From assembly GCA_002307175.1 (NCBI GenBank), contig DBTS01000144.1, positions 1-20,447 of the forward strand: a stretch of DNA of 20,447 nt, in the 5' to 3' direction. Source of the DNA: Rhodocyclaceae bacterium UBA1310. GTDB taxonomy: Bacteria; Pseudomonadota; Gammaproteobacteria; Burkholderiales; Rhodocyclaceae. Shown one piece after another: positions 1 to 7,582 of this stretch (its first letter is position 1; each line of letters opens with the position of its first letter). The translations under genes were made by a program, and so were the position numbers. A model generated the notes under the pieces. It was not told the origin of the DNA and did not search any database. It was given only the letters and a program-made list of their open reading frames with translations.

Positions 1-307
1 ACCCGCAATCCAGACACTCACAATTGCCCAGCACCTTCTCATCAACCATTTCACCGACCTGCGAACCTGCCACGCAGCCGGCCGCACTGCCGAACAGACC
101 CCCGAAGATGGCACCGGCCAGACCACCCACCGCAAACCCTAGCGGACCTGCCACAGCACCCAGTGCCGCACCCGCCTCGGCGCCTGACATCGCGCCGAGC
201 GTTCCTGCAATTCCACCTCCCGCTGCGCCGATGACTCCCCCTGTCTTTTTAGCGAGCTCACGCGGAGCAAGGTGAAAGGACTGGCAGCGCGGACATTGAT
301 TGGACAT
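1..307 (-). CDS. Zinc-ribbon / glycine-zipper protein, 5' part, runs off the left edge
   Basis: The minus-strand frame opens at ATG 307-305 and stays open for 102 codons to the window edge, so the C-terminus is missing. A perfect AGGAGG (318-313) lies 5 nt before the ATG, which fixes the start. Residues 5-8 are CPRC and residues 96-101 are CECLDC, an arrangement that could bind one zinc ion. Between them, residues 23-83 are almost entirely Gly, Ala, Val, Leu and Ile with GxxxG spacing, a glycine-zipper type of segment that commonly inserts in or packs against membranes. I do not recognise a named family. The coding call rests on the Shine-Dalgarno site, the paired cysteine motifs at both ends and the absence of stops. 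The opposite-strand frame over the same bases is rich in Pro, Ala and Ser and lacks such signals. The gene lies directly behind a terminator-like hairpin and appears to be outside the BREX operon. Confidence 0.7.
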   Translation of the reverse strand, partial: MSNQCPRCQSFHLAPRELAKKTGGVIGAAGGGIAGTLGAMSGAEAGAALGAVAGPLGFAVGGLAGAIFGGLFGSAAGCVAGSQVGEMVDEKVLGNCECLDCG

Positions 308-330
308 ACATACCTCCTGAAGATGAGACA

Positions 331-384
331 AAGAAAAAGCCCGTTGCCAGACCACGGACGGAACCGTGGTCTGGACAACAGGCT
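331..384 (-). terminator. Strong intrinsic terminator or attenuator hairpin, leftward
   Basis: On the minus strand, bases 384-338 form a stem of about 20 bp: 381-384 with 338-341, a G-U wobble, 376-379 with 343-346, one bulged base, then a perfect 11-bp arm (364-374 with 347-357) around a 6-nt loop (358-363). Five U follow (338-334), then C and UU. The plus strand has no U run after the hairpin, so it acts leftward. It could end BREX transcripts about 600 nt after brxL. It also lies only about 13 nt before the Shine-Dalgarno site of the next gene, so it may attenuate that gene. Confidence 0.75.
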
Positions 385-442
385 TGTGTGTACGAAATTA
401 CAGCGTTGCTACTTCAGATGAGTACCATTGGCGCCAGTGCTC

Positions 443-506
443 CCCACCCCAAATTCGGCAACCCTACTCAGCGTGATGCGTGAGCAGGGTTGCCGAACGG
501 GGTGGG
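443..506. repeat. Large near-perfect inverted repeat (hairpin)
   Basis: The arms pair over 24 bp in three blocks: 443-450 with 499-506 (8 bp, GC-rich), 454-465 with 486-497 (12 bp) and 467-470 with 481-484 (4 bp). The loop is 10 nt (471-480), with small internal bulges at 451-453/498 and 466/485. Neither side has a U run, so it is not a standard intrinsic terminator. It could be a REP-like palindrome, a protein-binding or recombination site, or a stable 3'-end structure of the BREX transcript. Confidence 0.8.
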
Positions 507-561
507 TATACGCGCCATGGGCTTTAAAGCGACGAAGCTGTAGGAGCTTCAGGGAGGTGAT

Positions 562-684
562 ATGTGTCTGAAATATTCTTCAATATGCTTGTGGCCCTTA
601 TGGTTCTTTGAGAGTCAAGCGTTCGAATATTTACTCCGCCAAATGAGGACTGGCTGTTCTGGAGTGGCAGGTAAAACTAGATAG
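562..684 (+). CDS. Possible 40-residue small protein (weakly supported)
   Basis: The frame runs from ATG 562 to TAG 682-684. It is preceded by GGAGGTGA (553-560), an unusually full complement of the 16S rRNA 3' end, although GGAGG is only 4 nt from the ATG. The peptide starts MCLKYSSICLWPLWFF and is hydrophobic at the N-terminal half and basic at the end. No family is recognised. The Shine-Dalgarno match is the only positive evidence, and the string could equally be chance in a non-coding stretch. Confidence 0.2.
   Translation: MCLKYSSICLWPLWFFESQAFEYLLRQMRTGCSGVAGKTR
621..643 (+). other. tRNA-Ser-3'-end-like string, possible decayed left attachment site
   Basis: The string contains GTTCGAAT (T-loop-like) followed by CTCCGCCAAA (634-643), which repeats 10 bases of the right-hand site at 20159-20168. 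The spacing between the T-loop and CCA is 3 nt too short for a tRNA and the upstream bases do not fold as one. A 10-bp match over this search space is close to chance, so this is a weak candidate for the other end of the island. Confidence 0.2.
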
Positions 685-988
685 ACTGCAGGATACGCCA
701 AGCCTGGATATGTCTTCCAGCCAATTTTTGTGGATGGTTTATCAGACTTTGGTGTCGATAAATTGTATGGCGTTCACATGTTTAAAGCTGCCGGTCAAAC
801 CCGTCGGGCCATTACGGTAGGGCGGAGAGAGCGAAGCGAATTTCGCCGGACACGGATCGACCGGCAAGTCTTGCGTGCTAACGCGAGAAACGGCTACCCG
901 GGTTAATCGGATATTTATGGCATTGTCAACAAAGACTTATTCCTATTTATGCCAGCCTTCGCGAAAGCCAGGGCCAGTTTTTCACAAA

Positions 989-3034
989 TCAATCCACCCC
1001 AAGCGCCTTGAACACTGCATCTACCGGGTCCGAGTAGAAGCCGGTCTGGAACTTGGCGAACAACTCGCCAGGCACCGTGGGGATGTCCACCACGCTCGAC
1101 ATGGGCAGCAGTATTTTTTTTGCTCCGGCATCGAAGGCGACCTGCAGGGTTTCGGCGAGGTTGCGTGCTGGGGTGATCGTTCCGCCCAAGCTCATGTCAC
1201 CCATGATGACCATCTGGTTCTGTATCGGCTTGCCGAGTGCCGCCGAACACAGCGCAATGAAGCTCGCCAAGGTGATTGCGTCTGGCGGTGCGCTGCTCTG
1301 CATTTCAACTAGGTGAAGGTGGAAATCTTTCTCGGTCGGATGAATCGAGGCACTGATGCGGCCTGCGTTGGCCTTGAAGTAGTCAAAGGCCACATTCACT
1401 GGTTCCCGTGCGATGGAGCCAGAAGCCTTGAGCTTGCCCGTGCCGGAAATGGTTTGGATCTCCATGCGGTACAGCGACGGCATCTCGCCGCCGCCCATGG
1501 CGATGGTGTAAAGCGTGCCGGGGTTGGCTTTCGCTTCCGGGATCAGGCTGCCGCTGCCTTGCTCGGGCACAGTCACGAAGCGCTCCTGATTGTCTTCCAG
1601 ATCAATGTAGCTGAAATGCACATCGTAGAACTCCATTCCGCCGATCTTCTTTAGCTGTTCTTTCACGCGGCGACGTGTTTCCAGTGCGTACTCCAGACAT
1701 TGGCGAACCAGTTCCTTGTCATACTCTCCATGCGGCGCAATCAGTTTTAGCAGGCCCGATACAGTGCGGCGGATAGCAATCGTGTCGCGCTGGTTCAGGT
1801 TGTTGCCCATGCGGAAGTGTTTGTCGATGGCATCCGCAAAGCTGCGCTTGCGCATCTCGCGAGCGAACTCGGCAAAGTAATCGACGATCATGCCGTACTG
1901 ATTGGTGAAGAACTCCGGGCGCATCTTCGGAATTTCCCAGCCTGGTACATAGGCATGGAAGCGGTCAAAGAAAGCTGAGTCGATCATCGCATCGGGAAAC
2001 GGTGCGAACAGGTGACTTGTCTTGACGATGGTCTCGACACTCTGGCCCTGCGGCAGATTGCCTACGAACACCATGGATGCGCTGGCATTGATTGCTTCAC
2101 GGCCACGGCTGAATGAGCCTGAGGCCATGTAGTCCTTCATAATCTGGACGCCGTCCTGATCCTTGAAGTTGATGCCTGCCACTTCATCGAAAGCCACCAC
2201 ATCCCATAAGCCAACCAGGCCGACCTTGCGAGCTGACATGTTGTAGAACAGGTTGGCAACCGTGGTTTGTCCGCCCGATACCAGGATGCTGTTCGGGCTG
2301 ATTTCCTTGTAGAGGTGGCTCTTGCCGGTACCGCGTGGGCCGAGCTCGCAGTAGTTGTAATTGTTTTCGACCAGCGGAATCATCCGGGCCAGCAGATGCC
2401 ACTTCACCCGATCCTTGAAGCAAGTGGGTTCCATGCCAGTCGAGCGCACGAGTGCATCAATCCACTGGGTGTTGCTGAAGTTGCGTCGTGCAGCGAACAA
2501 ACCTTCCATATCCGTATTCGGCATCTGAATGGGCTTGAGTTCGGTCACAATGAAGGGCGAGCCCTTCTGATTTTCTTCATAGTGGTAGCGCAGCGAAACA
2601 ATGCACCAGATCCCGCCGACCAGCAGCTTCTCGAACTCGCGCACATGCGTGTCGTCAATTTCGGCATTCTTCACGCCAAGGTTGGAGAGCAACGCTTCGT
2701 ACACATCGCGTTTCTCGTTGAGCTTCACCGTTACCTTGTCGATGACTTTGTAGCTGCCGCTTTCGCGGATCTTCGACTTGATCTTCTCCGCCTCATCCGG
2801 GCGAACATAGTTCTCCGCCAGGATGCGCTTGACGTTGTTCAGCCCGGCGTCGATCACCTCTGGGTCATTCGAAGCGCAGTACATCCCCAGGAGGTATTCC
2901 AGCACATAGACCGGAACATTCGCGCCCTCCTTGATCAGCTTGGTCAGGTCTTTACGCACAACCTTGCCCGCAAAGTGTGTGCCCAGCAGTGCATCTAGCT
3001 CCTGATCGTTATGGCTTTCTGTTGGCGTCGTCAC
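989..3034 (-). CDS. brxL: BrxL, AAA+ / Lon-like BREX protein
   Basis: 681 residues with a GTG start (3034-3032). GAAGG (3046-3042), within the pglZ stop region, lies 7 nt upstream. The protein matches the type 1 BREX BrxL architecture: an N-terminal region (about 1-220), an AAA+ core with Walker A GPRGTGKS (232-239) and Walker B VVAFDE (279-284), and a Lon-like C-terminal domain (about 500-680). Published cryo-EM work on BrxL shows an ATP-dependent ring that binds DNA and resembles MCM helicases, so a role on invading phage DNA is more likely than proteolysis. This fits the sequence: where Lon has its catalytic Ser (PSAG motif) this protein has PPDAIT, with Asp at 585, and the Lon catalytic Lys position in RNLAET appears to be Ala. 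It is the last gene of the operon, 13 nt after pglZ. Confidence 0.95.
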   Translation of the reverse strand: MTTPTESHNDQELDALLGTHFAGKVVRKDLTKLIKEGANVPVYVLEYLLGMYCASNDPEVIDAGLNNVKRILAENYVRPDEAEKIKSKIRESGSYKVIDKVTVKLNEKRDVYEALLSNLGVKNAEIDDTHVREFEKLLVGGIWCIVSLRYHYEENQKGSPFIVTELKPIQMPNTDMEGLFAARRNFSNTQWIDALVRSTGMEPTCFKDRVKWHLLARMIPLVENNYNYCELGPRGTGKSHLYKEISPNSILVSGGQTTVANLFYNMSARKVGLVGLWDVVAFDEVAGINFKDQDGVQIMKDYMASGSFSRGREAINASASMVFVGNLPQGQSVETIVKTSHLFAPFPDAMIDSAFFDRFHAYVPGWEIPKMRPEFFTNQYGMIVDYFAEFAREMRKRSFADAIDKHFRMGNNLNQRDTIAIRRTVSGLLKLIAPHGEYDKELVRQCLEYALETRRRVKEQLKKIGGMEFYDVHFSYIDLEDNQERFVTVPEQGSGSLIPEAKANPGTLYTIAMGGGEMPSLYRMEIQTISGTGKLKASGSIAREPVNVAFDYFKANAGRISASIHPTEKDFHLHLVEMQSSAPPDAITLASFIALCSAALGKPIQNQMVIMGDMSLGGTITPARNLAETLQVAFDAGAKKILLPMSSVVDIPTVPGELFAKFQTGFYSDPVDAVFKALGVD

Positions 3035-3047
3035 TCAAGTACCTTCA

Positions 3048-5672
3048 TCAAAAATCGTTGGCCAGTGCCAGGTCAATCTTCAGCGAGATCCTGTGCAGTT
3101 CGATCTTGCTGTCTACGTCGCGCACCACTAGGTAGTAGTCCTTCTTCGGATCATAACTACCTGCCTGCAAGGTCAGCATCACCGATTTCTTCCGCTCATC
3201 CATGTTGACCGAAGTGCTTTCAAAACTCACCGTCTGGGTGTTGCTGATGGGGGTCGATTCATCCTGAAGCGCGATGCTTATAGCGCGTGCCAGCACTTTA
3301 CTGGACACTGCCTCGGTCTGGATGAATTCAAAGCGCACAATGTTCGATACCACCTTGTGAGACACCATCAGGGGGGCAACATTGACCTGGCTAATCCTGG
3401 CTTTATCCGACTCGCTCAGTTTCACAGTCAGCAGGGGTACCAACACTTCCTGCGGCATTGCGCTGCCATGCACGAAACGCGCGCCACCGGCAAAGTGGAA
3501 TCGCGTTGCACCCTTCGGCACCCAGAAATCCACGCTGGCAGAAGCTTCCGTACCCGCTGTAACAGCCGTCGTGCCTGACCACACCTTGCCGTTTGTACCC
3601 AGGCCTTTGCCTAGTACGTAGCGCTTCTTTGATTTGAGCAAAACCGCGTTCTTTGTCTCGTCCTTGATGTCGAGGGTTGAACGGTCTGCCGAATCCAGAG
3701 CCGATTCCTGGTACAGAAAACCGTGATCGGCGGTCACGAAAATTGTGGCGGCATTAAGGTTGCCGGTGATAAAGCCGAGCAGATCATTCAACTCCTTGAG
3801 CGTGTCTTCCACCGCTTCAAAGGTCTTGCGCTCCGACGAGGCTTTGTCACCCAGTAAGTCGATACGGTCGTGGTAGATGTACACCACGCTGGCATCGCGC
3901 ACAGTTTCACGTGCCTTGTCCTTGCCCAAGGCAACCATGTCTTCCCAGTTCAATGCCACACCACCGTGCTTGGCCAAAATTGCGTTGCGGTCTTCCAAAG
4001 ACGCGGTGGATTTGCCATCTGCCAGCACACAGAGATTGCTGCCTTCCTTGTAGGCCAGTGTTTCATGCGGGAGTAGGGCAGCCATTCCCAGAGTTGTGTA
4101 GCTGGGCAGCACACCCAGCATCACATCCAGGCTGGTCTTGTACTTGTTGCGAGACAGTATCTGGCGGCTCAGCTCTTCGGCGCATTCATAGCGGAAGGCG
4201 TCCGAGATCACCACGAAAACGCGTTTTACGGTTTTCTGGTTCAGCAACGCGCGCACTTCGTTCTTGAAAAAATTCTGCTGATTCACGATGCCCGGCACCT
4301 GCCATTGCTTCAGCAAGCCTCGTTCGCCTTCCAGCAGGGTACTCCAAGCCAGACCCAGTTGTGGTACGAACCAGCCGGTGTAAGCCTCTTCGATGCGCTC
4401 CCGCAGTAGTTGCAACAGTTGCCAACCCATCATATCTACCACCTCCGCCGCACGGTGGAAGTGGCGATAGCGCTGATCAAACTGGAACAGGATTGTCTGG
4501 TAAGCCTCAATTGCTGTGGAGGGTGAATCGAAGCTGAAGCCTTCCGCGTACTGAGCGCACAGATTCAAGAAGTCACCGGCTGCTTCAAGCGCCTGGTAAC
4601 AGCACAGCAAGGCCTGTGTTTCCTGGCTATTCGCGGCCAGCTTGGTATTCACCCAATGGCCATCGCGACGGCGCTCAAAAATGCTACGCACAACAGCAAT
4701 CGACGTGGCCGGGTTGTTCAGGATGCGGTCTCGCAGATCCTTGATGATCCAGCGTTCGACCTCTGCGAAGGTCATGGCATCCAGCATAGCCTCGGCTGAA
4801 AGACCCGAAAGGCAGGTTGCCAGCTTCAACTCATTAGCCACCGCTGCGGAAATGCTGTCGTAGCTGCTGTAGTGCGTGATGTTTGTGCGCCACTGCGCCA
4901 GAAAGACGGAAGCCGTCGCGGCCTTGGCCCGGTCATTGATCCGGAAGTGCTGCAATTGGGCTGGCAGATCACCCGCCAGGCCATGTGCCAGATCTGTCAC
5001 CAGCAAGCGGAAGAGCAGGTCGCGCAAGGCAGGCTGGGCTTCGTTGTAACCAAACTCCTCACGCACCAGGCTCCAGAAGGCGAGCAGCAGGCCGTGGCTT
5101 TCCAGGTCACTCCAGCCTTTGGCTTCGCGCTTTAGATCGACATCACCGTTGCTTTCCATTGCGAGGAAAAGCTTCAGCAGAATGCTGGCCATGTCGGGCT
5201 GGTCTGCGCGCAGCAGCACCGCAATCATCTTGCGATCCAGATCCACCTCGGTATCACCGGGTAGCACGGATTTTTTCAGGCGCTCGAAACGATCCTTAGC
5301 ACGCAGGAAGGATGCGCGCAGTTTCAGATGCGCACGCAGGGATATGGTTTGCAGCCCAAGCTCTTCCAGCTGGCTTGAGGCTTCATCGGCATGAAAGGCT
5401 TTGCCCCGCAGGCGCACATCCAGCAGCCAGTCATCCTTAGGTGCAGGTTCTTCCTGCTGGCTATAGAAAAGCCATTTGCTGCTTGACGGTGCTTGCTCAA
5501 TCTCGCGCTTTAAGCCCAGCGCTGGGGTACTGTCGATCTGCACCACACGCAGGTCGGGCAGATCAATCGCGGTCACTGCGTCAGCAAAGCTGGCGTCGGT
5601 GTCGTGCCAGAAGACGAAGCGCTGTTGCGAGAACTGGGCGAGCAGGGATTGCAGGAGTTTACTGGTAGTCAT
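3048..5672 (-). CDS. pglZ: PglZ, BREX type 1 alkaline-phosphatase-superfamily protein
   Basis: 874 residues, ATG 5672. The N-terminus has the typical RFVFWHD segment (18-24). The PglZ domain occupies roughly 480-760. Its metal-site-like motifs are VVISDAFRYE (487-496, with D491, R494 and E496), the PSYTTLGMAALLP strand-turn (523-535) with candidate nucleophile Thr526 or Thr527, YIYHDRID (598-605) and FVTADHGF (645-652). These match the alkaline phosphatase superfamily fold assigned to PglZ, a core and essential BREX component that is thought to act with PglX and BrxC; its in vivo substrate is not settled. Length is normal for the family and all expected motifs are present, so it should be functional. 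It starts 6 nt after the TOPRIM-like gene and is followed 13 nt later by brxL. Confidence 0.95.
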   Translation of the reverse strand: MTTSKLLQSLLAQFSQQRFVFWHDTDASFADAVTAIDLPDLRVVQIDSTPALGLKREIEQAPSSSKWLFYSQQEEPAPKDDWLLDVRLRGKAFHADEASSQLEELGLQTISLRAHLKLRASFLRAKDRFERLKKSVLPGDTEVDLDRKMIAVLLRADQPDMASILLKLFLAMESNGDVDLKREAKGWSDLESHGLLLAFWSLVREEFGYNEAQPALRDLLFRLLVTDLAHGLAGDLPAQLQHFRINDRAKAATASVFLAQWRTNITHYSSYDSISAAVANELKLATCLSGLSAEAMLDAMTFAEVERWIIKDLRDRILNNPATSIAVVRSIFERRRDGHWVNTKLAANSQETQALLCCYQALEAAGDFLNLCAQYAEGFSFDSPSTAIEAYQTILFQFDQRYRHFHRAAEVVDMMGWQLLQLLRERIEEAYTGWFVPQLGLAWSTLLEGERGLLKQWQVPGIVNQQNFFKNEVRALLNQKTVKRVFVVISDAFRYECAEELSRQILSRNKYKTSLDVMLGVLPSYTTLGMAALLPHETLAYKEGSNLCVLADGKSTASLEDRNAILAKHGGVALNWEDMVALGKDKARETVRDASVVYIYHDRIDLLGDKASSERKTFEAVEDTLKELNDLLGFITGNLNAATIFVTADHGFLYQESALDSADRSTLDIKDETKNAVLLKSKKRYVLGKGLGTNGKVWSGTTAVTAGTEASASVDFWVPKGATRFHFAGGARFVHGSAMPQEVLVPLLTVKLSESDKARISQVNVAPLMVSHKVVSNIVRFEFIQTEAVSSKVLARAISIALQDESTPISNTQTVSFESTSVNMDERKKSVMLTLQAGSYDPKKDYYLVVRDVDSKIELHRISLKIDLALANDF

Positions 5673-5678
5673 CTGTGG

Positions 5679-6413
5679 TCAATGGTGCAGGACTATTGCG
5701 ATCACGCATTCAAGCCGAGTCTTGAATCCTGAGAAGCTCGGCATGGCGCAAGCGCGCACATGGTCGTAGGGTTGTTCATCCAGCCACTCACACAACTGTT
5801 GCGCAGATTTGTGTTCGCCAAAGGCCTCGTCGAGTTTTACCTTTGGATGGTTGGGTGACGCCGTATTGCCGGGAAGACTCTCCCACTGGGAGCAATTCTG
5901 ATAGGGCTGCGCCTGGGCTGCTGCCAGTAGCCAAGCCTCGGAGGTGGGCTTCGGGATCATGGGAACGCCACGCTCGAATCCAACCGACTGAAACCCATCC
6001 AGCATTGACTGAAACTTGGCTTCCCATTCTGGTGGGTGCGCATCGCTGGAGTCGCAATCCCTGAAAAGGATGGCAATAGACGAATCTTCTCGCTTCGCCT
6101 CTATCTCCAGTGCAATGCGGCCCAGCATTGCCGCATTGCCAAAGAAGTACTGCGTTTCCACCTCTTGTTTCTTGCCTCGGGCTGGCCTGAGGCGCCCCGG
6201 CAGGGCTTTCAGACGCGCCGCGAGCGCAGCCTTTCCTACATAGATCAGTTGATCTGGCGTTGTACGAAGCGAATAGTCAAGTTTGGGCTCGATGATCTGA
6301 TCAACCAGCACCGTCATCGGGCCGATTGAAAAAACGGCCCCGCTGCACATGCCCTGCGGATTGCTGCACATCCCGAGATCTGTCGGGCCTTCTCCACTGA
6401 GTACGAGCAGCAT
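5679..6413 (-). CDS. TOPRIM-like protein (DUF4276-like), effector partner of the upstream ATPase
   Basis: 244 residues. The ATG at 6413-6411 is chosen because it lies 2 nt after the ATPase stop and the protein then begins at the conserved strand MLLVLSGEGPTD. A longer frame to 6464 would only add residues overlapping the ATPase gene. Visible motifs are SGEGPTD (6-12, E8), LFRDCDSSD (116-124, with D119, D121 and D124) and PKPTSEAWLLA (154-164, E159). The Glu followed by a D-x-D strand and a conserved E-x-W helix fit TOPRIM-like metal nuclease folds of the DUF4276, RloB and DUF4435 type. In PARIS, the DUF4435 protein AriB is the toxin released by the ATPase AriA; a similar division of labour is inferred here, not shown. 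I am confident of the coding call and moderately so of the family. Confidence 0.75.
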   Translation of the reverse strand: MLLVLSGEGPTDLGMCSNPQGMCSGAVFSIGPMTVLVDQIIEPKLDYSLRTTPDQLIYVGKAALAARLKALPGRLRPARGKKQEVETQYFFGNAAMLGRIALEIEAKREDSSIAILFRDCDSSDAHPPEWEAKFQSMLDGFQSVGFERGVPMIPKPTSEAWLLAAAQAQPYQNCSQWESLPGNTASPNHPKVKLDEAFGEHKSAQQLCEWLDEQPYDHVRACAMPSFSGFKTRLECVIAIVLHH

Positions 6414-6415
6414 GA

Positions 6416-7582
6416 TTAAAGCGCCGTTTCCAGTGTCACGGGCGCCGCATCGAGTGCGATGCATTCCTGCTCAAGGCTGCGCAGATCTGTATCCACGAAA
6501 GCATCCCCCGGCCCCATGCAATCGAGTTTTTCGCTCATGCGAGGGATATCGAACAAGGGGCGAATGCGCGACTCACCGTTCGGCGCACGATAGATGAACT
6601 GCACCGATTTACGCGCCACATCGTCGTTCAGATAATTCAGGATCAATGGGCTGTGAGTGGTCACGAGGATTTGCTGCGGACATTTCACCAGCGTATCGAC
6701 CAAGTTTTCGATAATTTCTTGATTGATGCCATTCTCAATTTCGTCGAGCAAGATGAGCGAGCGATCAGTGCCTACCTGAGACAGCACCGCCATGATTCGC
6801 AAAACACCGTCACTGATGTGGCGGGCTTCCGTTTCAATACGGTAATTGCCATAGCGCTCGATCACTGAAAGCTTCTTCCAACCTGCGCGAAGGCTAGCCA
6901 CCTTGAAGTCTTCCAAGCGCGGATAGAAGAGCTTCAGTAGCTCAATGAATCGAGCGCGCTGTTCGCCACGGATTGTGTGAAGATAACCGGCCAGCTTCTC
7001 ACCGCCGATGCCGATGTTCGATTCATCGGCACGGGCCACCCTGCGCATCTCCAGCGGTGACAAGAGTTCTAGCGAGCGGAAGTTCAACAAGTAGTTCTTG
7101 AACTCCAGAATGTGCTCGGGAAGTTCCGAGTCTTTGAGGGCAGAAAGGATTGAGCCCTGAAATGTAAAAGGTATATCCTGCTTGGGGCGCGGGTGGATGG
7201 CGAAGGTTTGGTCTTTGGAGGTAAAAATATCCTCTTTGATGCCGTCTTCCCGGCGCCATACGTTTTCATGCGTGCAGCGCAAGCTTGAGCGATTGAAAAC
7301 GCATGACCAAGAGACAAGTGCCCCACTGCTGGTTTCAAAATCAATCGATATCCCAATATTGCTTTCGCGCCGCGATTTGCAGTTCAGATCAGCCATGGAC
7401 CAACCACGCTGATTGAGCCAGTCACTGACACGGCCACGCATCAGTTGAGCGACGAAATCCAGAGCTTGGATCAAGGAGCTTTTACCTGCACCGTTCATGC
7501 CGACGAGGCAAGTGAACTTCGCTGGGTAGAAATCAACGTCCCCCAGCGATTTGAAATTCCTGATCTTGATGCGGCTAATCAT
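6416..7582 (-). CDS. ABC/AAA-type ATPase of a nested two-gene defence module (PARIS/RloA-like)
   Basis: 388 residues from ATG 7582. A GTG at 7588 is an alternative start, but the G-rich Shine-Dalgarno stretch around 7587-7595 is better spaced for the ATG. The ATG overlaps the pglX stop as ATGATTAG, so translation is probably coupled. Motifs of an SMC/OLD-like ATPase are complete: KIRNFKSLGD (6-15), Walker A GMNGAGKS (28-35), an ABC-like signature HISDG (255-259), Walker B SLILLDEIENG (275-285) and the H-loop TTHSPL (308-313). No nuclease domain is fused; the TOPRIM-like partner is the next gene, 2 nt downstream. The same slot between pglX and pglZ holds ariA-ariB in a Salmonella BREX locus, as I recall. 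It may therefore be a second line of defence that senses anti-BREX or anti-restriction proteins. That function is by analogy only. Confidence 0.85.
   Translation of the reverse strand: MISRIKIRNFKSLGDVDFYPAKFTCLVGMNGAGKSSLIQALDFVAQLMRGRVSDWLNQRGWSMADLNCKSRRESNIGISIDFETSSGALVSWSCVFNRSSLRCTHENVWRREDGIKEDIFTSKDQTFAIHPRPKQDIPFTFQGSILSALKDSELPEHILEFKNYLLNFRSLELLSPLEMRRVARADESNIGIGGEKLAGYLHTIRGEQRARFIELLKLFYPRLEDFKVASLRAGWKKLSVIERYGNYRIETEARHISDGVLRIMAVLSQVGTDRSLILLDEIENGINQEIIENLVDTLVKCPQQILVTTHSPLILNYLNDDVARKSVQFIYRAPNGESRIRPLFDIPRMSEKLDCMGPGDAFVDTDLRSLEQECIALDAAPVTLETAL

Larger units (their letters stand above)
308..988. other. 681-bp non-coding region downstream of brxL
   Basis: I see no convincing gene here. 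The stretch contains a leftward terminator (331-384), a 64-nt near-perfect hairpin (443-506), a possible 40-codon plus-strand reading frame (562-684), a tRNA-Ser-3'-end-like string (621-643) and a possible three-way RNA fold (789-866). No terminator with a U run follows the brxL stop directly, so BREX transcripts may extend through this region to 331-384. Base composition around 560-780 is more AT-rich than in the BREX genes. Confidence 0.6.

Noticed and set aside
24..275. Plus-strand frame rich in Pro, Ala and Ser at the left edge
   Set aside because: It is the complement of the Gly/Ala-rich zipper of the minus-strand gene, which has a perfect ribosome binding site and paired Cys motifs.
552..641. 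90-nt string ending in TTCGAAT...CTCCGCCA considered as a tRNA-Ser gene
   Set aside because: Acceptor arms pair over only about 4 bp, there is no D-arm or T-stem, and the T-loop to CCA spacing is 3 nt short.
2267..2998. 243-codon plus-strand open frame opposite brxL
   Set aside because: It lies wholly antisense to a clear BrxL gene; its composition follows the complementary codons and it shows no recognisable motif.
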